Origin: Thermodesulfobacteriota bacterium | GTDB lineage: Bacteria; Desulfobacterota; BSN033; UBA1163 | Length of the DNA: 11,979 bases | Direction of reading: 5' to 3' | Assembly (NCBI GenBank): GCA_030024065.1 | Contig: JASEIE010000091.1 | Location: 1 to 11,979 of the forward strand | Position numbers and translations under genes: made by a program | Notes under the pieces: model-generated | Seen by the model: the letters and a program-made list of their open reading frames with translations, nothing else | Databases searched by the model: none | What the model was told of the DNA's origin: nothing | Part shown: piece by piece, positions 7,399-11,979 of the stretch | How positions within the stretch are numbered: the stretch's first letter is position 1 | How the letters are laid out: every line of letters starts with the position of its first letter

Positions 7399-7427
7399 TT
7401 TACAAGATCAATATTATAATTTAAAAT
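7399..7427 (+). promoter_or_regulatory. Candidate sigma-70 promoter for xdhC
   Basis: TTTACA (7399-7404), a 17-base spacer and TAAAAT (7422-7427) form a plausible promoter. Initiation would fall only about seven bases before the xdhC ATG, nearly leaderless, so the ribosome site GAAAAGG (7432-7438) might be lost. A TATAAT at 7415-7420 is an alternative -10 but has no good -35. Confidence 0.35.
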
Positions 7428-7440
7428 AATTGAAAAGGCT

Positions 7441-8520
7441 ATGGAAAACATCTTTAATGAAATAGTAAAAGCCCTTGAGAGAAAGGAGAAGCTGGCGCTG
7501 GCCACCATTATCACCCGCGTGGGTTCCGCCCCCAGAGAGGCTGGGGCGAAATACCTGGTCAAAAAAGACGGAAAAGCAATCGGTTCAATTGGAGGGGGGT
7601 GCGTTGAGGCTGATGTATGGCAGGAAGCCCAGGAAGCCATGGAGAAGGGTGAAGGGGGTGTCCTCCATTTTAATTTGACGGCTGAACAACTGGCTGAGGG
7701 GGGGCTCATCTGCGGTGGGAATATCGATATTTTCCTGGAACCCCTTACCGAAGATTTTTTAAATATCTATCGAGAGGTGGGGAGGATCAGTCAAATGGGT
7801 GGCTCCGGCATCCTCGCCACAGTGATATCCGTGGACGGCGCTTTTCCCAAAAGGGAGGGTGCCAAGGTATTGATGAAGGCATCCGGAGAAAGGACCGGCT
7901 CTCTCTTTGCCGGGGATGAATGGGAAGGGAGGATTTTTAAGGAGGCAGAGACACTCTTGAGAGAGAAGTCACTAAGGGTGTTGTTGATGAGTTCTGAGCG
8001 GGCAAATCATCCCTGGAAAAGAATGGAGGTTCTCCTAGAGTCTATCTGCTCCGAACCAACAGTCTACATCTTTGGTGCAGGCCACATTTCACAGCAAGTG
8101 GTTCCCCTTGCCAAAAAAGTCCATTTTAAAGTGGTGGTTATTGACGACAGAGAGATATTTGCGAACAAGGACTCCTTTCCAGAGGCCGATGAGGTCATCG
8201 TTTCAGAATTTGAAAGGTCGTTCGACCAACTCATCATCGATGCCTCCAGCTACATCATCATTGTCACCCGGGGACATCTCTACGACAGGTATATCTTAGA
8301 AAAGGCGATTAAAACCAGTGCCCGTTATATCGGGATGATCGGTTCGAAGAAAAAGATACATACCCTTTATCAGGATTTGATAGGGAGGGGAGTTCGTAGG
8401 AATGAATTGGACCGGGTCCATGCGCCGATCGGCCTCGATATCAACTCCGAGACCCCTGAAGAAATTGCTGTGAGCATTGTGGCTGAACTTATTAAAGTAA
8501 AGAGGGATAAGATGGCATAA
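7441..8520 (+). CDS. xdhC: XdhC/CoxI-family molybdenum hydroxylase maturation protein
   Basis: The 359-residue cytoplasmic protein has both halves of the family. The N-terminal XdhC_CoxI part holds GSAPREAGAKYLV (28-40), GSIGGGCVEADV (48-59) with Cys54, and LICGGNIDIFLEP (89-101) with Cys91. The C-terminal Rossmann part holds FGAGHISQQVVPLA (211-224), VIDDRE (234-239), VTRGHLYDRYIL (275-286), YIGMIGSKKK (296-305) and HAPIGLDINSETPEEIAVSI (327-346). In characterised members XdhC binds the molybdenum cofactor, promotes its sulfuration and delivers it to the apo-hydroxylase. In this setting the added atom could be selenium, inferred from the YqeB and YqeC genes. It is separated from them by two surface-related genes and may have its own promoter. 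No hydroxylase subunit is adjacent. Confidence 0.94.
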   Translation: MENIFNEIVKALERKEKLALATIITRVGSAPREAGAKYLVKKDGKAIGSIGGGCVEADVWQEAQEAMEKGEGGVLHFNLTAEQLAEGGLICGGNIDIFLEPLTEDFLNIYREVGRISQMGGSGILATVISVDGAFPKREGAKVLMKASGERTGSLFAGDEWEGRIFKEAETLLREKSLRVLLMSSERANHPWKRMEVLLESICSEPTVYIFGAGHISQQVVPLAKKVHFKVVVIDDREIFANKDSFPEADEVIVSEFERSFDQLIIDASSYIIIVTRGHLYDRYILEKAIKTSARYIGMIGSKKKIHTLYQDLIGRGVRRNELDRVHAPIGLDINSETPEEIAVSIVAELIKVKRDKMA

Positions 8521-8560
8521 ATATTGCCGTTTACTATAATTTTTTTCATATAAATATATC

Positions 8561-8588
8561 TTGACAATGCACAAATATCTTGTAAAAT
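8561..8588 (+). promoter_or_regulatory. Strong sigma-70 promoter for the pilin pair
   Basis: A perfect TTGACA (8561-8566), a 16-base spacer and TAAAAT (8583-8588) sit in A/T-rich DNA (8521-8560 upstream could act as an UP element). Transcription would start near 8595, leaving a leader of about 30 bases with an ideal AGGAGG at 8613-8618. This suits an abundant structural protein. Confidence 0.7.
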
Positions 8589-8626
8589 ATGTCTAATTTA
8601 GCTTTATAACATAGGAGGTGCATGTA

Positions 8627-9010
8627 ATGATAAGAAACAACAAGGGTTTTACTTTGATTGAGTTGATTATCATCATTGTCATCATAGGTATCCTGGCAGC
8701 GATTGCCGTCCCGAGATACATCGACCTGACTCAGGATGCTGCCAATGCCACTGCAAGAGGTATTTTGGGGTCTTTGAGGAGCGCCAATTCGATTGTTTTT
8801 GCTGACCGTCTGATAAAAGGGTCGACCCCAGAATATACGATGACAGTAGTTGTGGCCAATGTAGGCATACAGGGAGTCGTCTTCACCTATAATGACACCA
8901 ATTTCACGATGACAGCAGGAGGTAATGTTTACACCTTTACTCTTTCACCGATAACACTCCAGGCGCCAACAACTTATGGAACATTTGCTGCCTTAAACAC
9001 CACATGGTAA
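8627..9010 (+). CDS. Type IV pilin-like protein, copy 1 (MSHA/GspG-like prepilin)
   Basis: This is a 127-residue prepilin with a short class III leader MIRNNKG, cleaved before FTLIE, and Glu5 of the mature protein in place. A 20-residue hydrophobic helix (LIIIIVIIGILAAIAVPRY) follows. The mature part (DAANATARGILGSLRSANSIVFAD, then a Thr/Asn-rich beta region ending AALNTTW) resembles MSHA-type pilins. It would be processed by a prepilin peptidase and assembled in an inner-membrane pilus or pseudopilus. I place the start at ATG 8627, eight bases after AGGAGG (8613-8618), not at GTG 8618, which overlaps that site. This makes it the same length as copy 2. No assembly genes (pilB, pilC, pilD) are nearby. 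Confidence 0.92.
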   Translation: MIRNNKGFTLIELIIIIVIIGILAAIAVPRYIDLTQDAANATARGILGSLRSANSIVFADRLIKGSTPEYTMTVVVANVGIQGVVFTYNDTNFTMTAGGNVYTFTLSPITLQAPTTYGTFAALNTTW

Positions 9011-9046
9011 AGGATTCACATTTAAAAAAGAAGGAGGAGGAAGAAG

Positions 9047-9430
9047 ATGGCTAAAAATCAAAAAGGTTTTACATTGATTGAGCTGATTGTCATTATCGTC
9101 ATCATCGGAATTCTTGCGGCAATCGCCATTCCAAGATACCTCGACCTGACCCGGGATGCTGCCGATGGCACGGCAAGAGGTATTTTGGGGTCTTTGAGAA
9201 GCGCCAATTCGATTGTTTTTGCTGACCGTCTGATAAAAGGGTCGACCCCAGAATATACGATGACAGTAGTTGTGGCCAATGTAGGCATACAGGGAGTCGT
9301 CTTCACCTATAATGACACCAATTTCACGATGACAGCAGGAGGCTATGTTTACACCTTTACTCTTTCACCGATAACGCTCCAGGCACCAACAACTTATGGA
9401 ACATTTGCTGCCGCAAACACCACATGGTAA
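9047..9430 (+). CDS. Type IV pilin-like protein, copy 2 (tandem duplicate)
   Basis: Also 127 residues, leader MAKNQKG cleaved before FTLIE, then the hydrophobic helix LIVIIVIIGILAAIAIPRY. The ribosome site AAGGAGGAGG lies a few bases before the ATG, and the 36-base gap to copy 1 has no promoter, so both share one transcript. Codon-by-codon alignment at a fixed 420-base offset shows 29 base differences in codons 1-42 but only 7 in codons 43-128, including a run of 143 identical bases (9200-9342 against 8780-8922). The mature proteins differ after residue 43 only at Asn100/Tyr100 and Leu124/Ala124. That pattern suggests gene conversion of the 3' part. Confidence 0.92.
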   Translation: MAKNQKGFTLIELIVIIVIIGILAAIAIPRYLDLTRDAADGTARGILGSLRSANSIVFADRLIKGSTPEYTMTVVVANVGIQGVVFTYNDTNFTMTAGGYVYTFTLSPITLQAPTTYGTFAAANTTW

Positions 9431-9454
9431 AGGGTGATATTAGGATATGGATAT

Positions 9455-9541
9455 GGGGACAGGCTACTTTTTTTGAAAATCGTTTATGCTACGATGGTTT
9501 TCCAATGGTTTAATTCCAAATAAAAAAAGTAGCCTGTCCCC
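9455..9541. repeat. Perfect 20-bp inverted repeat with 47-base loop (MITE or REP-like)
   Basis: The left arm 9455-9474 (GGGGACAGGCTAC plus seven T) is the exact reverse complement of the right arm 9522-9541. The loop can form a weaker inner hairpin from GAAAATCG and CGATGGTTTTC. The right arm is followed by TTTTTA, so on the plus strand the structure could also stop transcription after the pilins. The arm sequence resembles palindromic elements mobilised by TnpA-REP transposases; that is recollection and no transposase is present here. The loop holds the only in-frame ATG for the next gene. Confidence 0.8.
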
Positions 9542-11979
9542 TTTTTATTCCGATTTTCTGGCTGTTCTGGCCCTTTTCTTTTCTTCACTCCTCTTCTTTT
9601 ATGATCTCTTTGGTGAGAGGTTTCTCCTTACCGAAAGGGATCTTGCCCCTTATTTTATCCCTCCAAGGTTCTTCTGGGTGGAGAGCCTGAAGGGGTGGGA
9701 TTTCCCTCTATGGAATCCCTATCAGTTTTCAGGACATCCATTCCTGGCCAATCCTCAAAACGGTCTCCTCTATCCCCCCAATGGTTTCTTCTTTCTTTTT
9801 CCCTTCGACATTGCTTTTAACGCCGTCATCATCCTCCATTTCTTTCTGGCGGGATTATTTACCTATCTTTTTCTTAGGGACCTGAAGGTCAACTCAACAG
9901 GATCCCTCATCTCCGGTCTGATATTAATGCTCAGCGGTTACCTCCTCTCTGTCCACAGTCTTCTCAACATCCTTCTCTCTGTAATCTGGACACCACTGAT
10001 CATGCTCTTTTTCAGAAGGGCAATCGAGCGTCCGGGAATCAAAAATGAGATTTTAACTGCCATCTTTATGACCATTTCTTTCTTGGGGGGCGGGATTGAA
10101 ATTGTCTATGGAAATTTCTTTGTGCTTCTGTTTATGGTGATTTTTTCTTTTGAATCCCCCTCAGCCCAACCCTCTCCCTCCAGAGACTGTGTCACAAATC
10201 CGTTCATGGTTCGACAGGCTCACCACGAACGGAAAAGGGTATATTTAAAATCAATTACTTGGCCGTTCGCCCTGAGCGTGTCGAAGGGGGAACGGCGAAT
10301 TACGATACAGTCTCCCAGGGAAGAGGGGGAGGAGGAAGGTGGCCCAAGAGGATTGCCCCTACAAAATGCGGATGATGTAGGGGAGGCCCTTTGTGGGCTC
10401 CAAAAATGGAAAAAGGTTTGGCTTAGGATACGGAGCCTCTTAATTATCTCCTTCATATTTTTAATACTTTCGGCAATACAGCTAATACCTTTCCTTGAAC
10501 TCTGGGTTCATTCCATACGGGGCCAGGGAATCACCTACCATGAGGCAACGATATGGAGTTTGGCTCCGAAGGACATTCTCCTCTTCTTTTTACCCGATGC
10601 CTACGGGTATTTTTTGGATATGAAGAAGTACTGGGTCACACAGTGCTGGCTCAAAACAATGTATACGGGTGGACTGCCGTTTGTATTGAGTCTGATATTC
10701 TTTCTTATCCCTCACCCTGACCCTCTCCCAGAGGGAGAGGGAGCAAGAAGAAATCCTCTCCCCTATGGGGGAGAGGGGAGGGTGAGGGGGATCGGGAGAG
10801 GCCGAATGCTCTTCCTCTCCCTAATGCTCTTTTCCCTTTTCTTATCCCTCGGGCAGTATAATCCCCTCTATCCGTTCGTTTATAAGTATGTCCCCTTTTT
10901 TAACGGGATCAGATACCCTGTCAAGTTTCTCTACATTTTTATTCTTTGCCTCGCCATTACAGCGGGCCTGGGTTTTGAGAGACTGGTCCAATTTTCTAAA
11001 GAAAGAGAGAAAAAGGGGTTAAAGCATTTCCTCATCCTCTTCTCCCTCATATCAGGGAGTCTCCTTCTATTTTTAGTCCTGGGTCATCGGGAGATTGAAC
11101 ATTTCCTCAAATTGAGGGAAGTCGACTTCCCTCAATTCAATCACCTTTCCGTCAACCTTTATCACGCTAAGAGATTCTTCTTCTATCTCACCCTATTCTT
11201 TCTCCTTATCAGGGTTGGTTATGAGGTAGGATGGAAAGGCTGGACAAGGGTTTTAATCGTTTTTTTTCTGATCGCAGACCTCTTTGGGAATATGGGTTTT
11301 TACGGGCAGGAAAAGTCAACGGACTATTTTAAGAAGACGAAGATATTAGAAATCATCACCTCTGATAAATCACTCTTCCGAGTTTTTTCAACGGCAAAAA
11401 CCACCTCGATGGAAACCCCCATTATATTTGTAAGTCACACACCCTTCGATATCATAAAAGAGAAGAACCTGCCGTCATTCAATATGATCTATCAGATACG
11501 CGACATCTGGGGAATTGACGTCGTTCGATTAAAAAGGGGTGATGATCTCTATAAGGCGTTTACAGGTCTTCCTTCCATCTCTTCAAGTGCTCTTCCGAAC
11601 CTCTATGGAATAAAGTATGTCGTCTCCGTCACTCCGATTAAAGATCCCCGTTTTGAGCTGGTCTACGCGAGGCTGGAAGGTCTTGAGGGAAACAAAGAGG
11701 ACCTCCTTAAGCAGAATACCATCAAACTTTATCGGAATAAGAGTCCGTTTCAAAGGGCATGGCTTGTAAGAGATTTCAAGGTAATGGATTCAAAAACCAT
11801 ACTCGAAAAACTTGCCAGTAAGGATTTTATTCCTGAGAAAGAAGTATTTCTCGAAGAGGAGCCCCCTCACCCCGACCCTCTCCCAGAGGGAGCAAGAAGA
11901 AACCCTCTCCCTCTGGGAGAGGGAAATAGAAGAAGCCCTCTCCCCGCCGGGGAGAGGGATAGGGTGAGGGGAAATGGGG
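9486..11979 (+). CDS. YfhO-like multi-spanning membrane protein, partial at the 3' end, with repeat insertions
   Basis: The frame is open from ATG 9486 to the window end (831 codons, no stop seen). After a first membrane segment (about 23-42) comes the conserved loop ERDLAPYFIPPRFFWVESLKG and then PLWNPYQFSGHPFLANPQNG and LLYPPN (49-99), typical of YfhO-like proteins. About ten further membrane segments follow, and a soluble C-terminal part with NLYGIKYVVSV, IKLYRNKSPFQRAWLV. YfhO proteins are linked to glycosylation of surface polymers such as lipoteichoic acid in Bacillus; the role here is unknown. Three stretches are translated dispersed repeats: codons about 224-307, 409-436 and from 793 to the end. 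All keep the frame and fall in loops or near the C-terminus. The ATG at 9486 lies in the loop of an inverted repeat with no ribosome site, so the native start may be lost. The gene may be functional with odd loops or decaying. Confidence 0.78.
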   Translation, partial: MLRWFSNGLIPNKKSSLSPFYSDFLAVLALFFSSLLFFYDLFGERFLLTERDLAPYFIPPRFFWVESLKGWDFPLWNPYQFSGHPFLANPQNGLLYPPNGFFFLFPFDIAFNAVIILHFFLAGLFTYLFLRDLKVNSTGSLISGLILMLSGYLLSVHSLLNILLSVIWTPLIMLFFRRAIERPGIKNEILTAIFMTISFLGGGIEIVYGNFFVLLFMVIFSFESPSAQPSPSRDCVTNPFMVRQAHHERKRVYLKSITWPFALSVSKGERRITIQSPREEGEEEGGPRGLPLQNADDVGEALCGLQKWKKVWLRIRSLLIISFIFLILSAIQLIPFLELWVHSIRGQGITYHEATIWSLAPKDILLFFLPDAYGYFLDMKKYWVTQCWLKTMYTGGLPFVLSLIFFLIPHPDPLPEGEGARRNPLPYGGEGRVRGIGRGRMLFLSLMLFSLFLSLGQYNPLYPFVYKYVPFFNGIRYPVKFLYIFILCLAITAGLGFERLVQFSKEREKKGLKHFLILFSLISGSLLLFLVLGHREIEHFLKLREVDFPQFNHLSVNLYHAKRFFFYLTLFFLLIRVGYEVGWKGWTRVLIVFFLIADLFGNMGFYGQEKSTDYFKKTKILEIITSDKSLFRVFSTAKTTSMETPIIFVSHTPFDIIKEKNLPSFNMIYQIRDIWGIDVVRLKRGDDLYKAFTGLPSISSSALPNLYGIKYVVSVTPIKDPRFELVYARLEGLEGNKEDLLKQNTIKLYRNKSPFQRAWLVRDFKVMDSKTILEKLASKDFIPEKEVFLEEEPPHPDPLPEGARRNPLPLGEGNRRSPLPAGERDRVRGNG
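10157..10400. repeat. Nested repeat insertion 1 inside the YfhO-like gene
   Basis: Outer arms CCCTCTCCCTCCAGAGACTGT (about 10170-10190) and ACAGTCTCCCAGGGAAGAGG (about 10307-10326) are imperfect inverted repeats. Inside are two 33-base palindromes, 10200-10232 and 10263-10295, each with CCGTTC and GAACGG ends. One is the inverse of the other, with complementary swaps in the stem. A third part pairs TTGCCCCTAC (10342-10351) with GTAGGGGAGG (10377-10386). The translated peptide includes MVRQAHHER and PFALSVSKG, strings I recognise as recurring translations of this repeat type. Confidence 0.75.
10709..10790. repeat. Repeat insertion 2 inside the YfhO-like gene
   Basis: An imperfect palindrome with arms CCCTCACCCTGACCCTCTCCC and GGGAGAGGGGAGGGTGAGGG-like ends (right arm about 10768-10790). 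It is translated as PHPDPLPEGEGARRNPLP and a Gly/Arg-rich stretch, between two membrane segments. ATC flanks it on both sides (10707-10709 and 10791-10793), so the net addition would be 84 bases, exactly 28 codons. Confidence 0.75.
11863..11971. repeat. Repeat insertion 3 inside the YfhO-like gene, near the window end
   Basis: A relative of insertion 2: it begins CCCCTCACCCCGACCCTC, has a central CCCTCTCCCTCTGGGAGAGGG hairpin and ends CCGGGGAGAGGGATAGGG then TGAGGGG. Translated as PPHPDPLPEGARRNPLPLGE and onward in the same frame as the host gene. Whether the gene continues after it cannot be seen. Confidence 0.7.

Noticed and set aside
8618..8626. GTG start for pilin copy 1
   Set aside because: It overlaps the AGGAGG ribosome site itself; ATG 8627 has ideal spacing and gives the same length as copy 2.
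9455..9541. Purely a rho-independent terminator
   Set aside because: A T run does follow, but a 47-base loop and arms of exactly 20 bp are atypical; a repeat element that may also terminate fits better.
10220..10456. A 78-codon minus-strand frame inside the YfhO-like gene
   Set aside because: It is mostly the reverse translation of the dispersed repeats at 10157-10400.

Overview
The window reads as a stretch of chromosome from an anaerobic bacterium, most likely of the Desulfobacterota (former Deltaproteobacteria) or a neighbouring phylum. The basis is indirect. An acetyl-CoA synthetase sits beside the accessory genes of the selenium-dependent molybdenum hydroxylase trait, there are MSHA-like type IV pilins, and the spaces between genes are packed with short palindromic dispersed repeats of kinds I associate with such genomes. 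I see no phage, plasmid, transposase, tRNA, rRNA or CRISPR signal. Taxonomy is inferred and cannot be settled from this sequence alone.

Layout. Positions 1-330 are a gene-free block of palindromic repeats. An acetyl-CoA synthetase gene (acs, minus strand, 331-2253) ends inside one of them. After a 303-base divergent intergenic region come plus-strand genes: a MocA-like cytidylyltransferase (2557-3150), YqeB/EF2563 (3332-4147), YqeC (4331-5131), a secreted hypothetical protein broken by an in-frame amber codon (5179-5754), a GT-C type glycosyltransferase of the GT39/ArnT kind (5768-7387) and XdhC (7441-8520). From its own strong promoter follows a pair of tandem pilin genes (8627-9010 and 9047-9430). 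A perfect 20-bp inverted repeat (9455-9541) then precedes a large YfhO-like membrane protein gene that is open from 9486 to the window end.

How the genes fit together. MocA, YqeB, YqeC and XdhC are all maturation factors for molybdenum hydroxylases of the xanthine dehydrogenase family: cytidylation of the cofactor, its sulfuration or selenation, and insertion. YqeB and YqeC are markers of the labile-selenium version of that cofactor. The hydroxylase and selD are not in the window, so this is an accessory block whose target enzyme is encoded elsewhere. Acs makes acetyl-CoA from acetate and has no visible functional link to the block. The GT39 protein, pilins and YfhO-like protein are cell-surface functions.

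The most unusual points are these. The YfhO-like gene stays open through three separate insertions of dispersed palindromic repeats, and its only upstream in-frame ATG lies in the loop of another repeat. The two pilins are far more alike in their 3' two thirds than in their normally conserved 5' part, which looks like gene conversion. The secreted hypothetical has a clean CAG-to-TAG-like stop just after its signal peptide. I found no convincing new multi-gene defence or mobile system.
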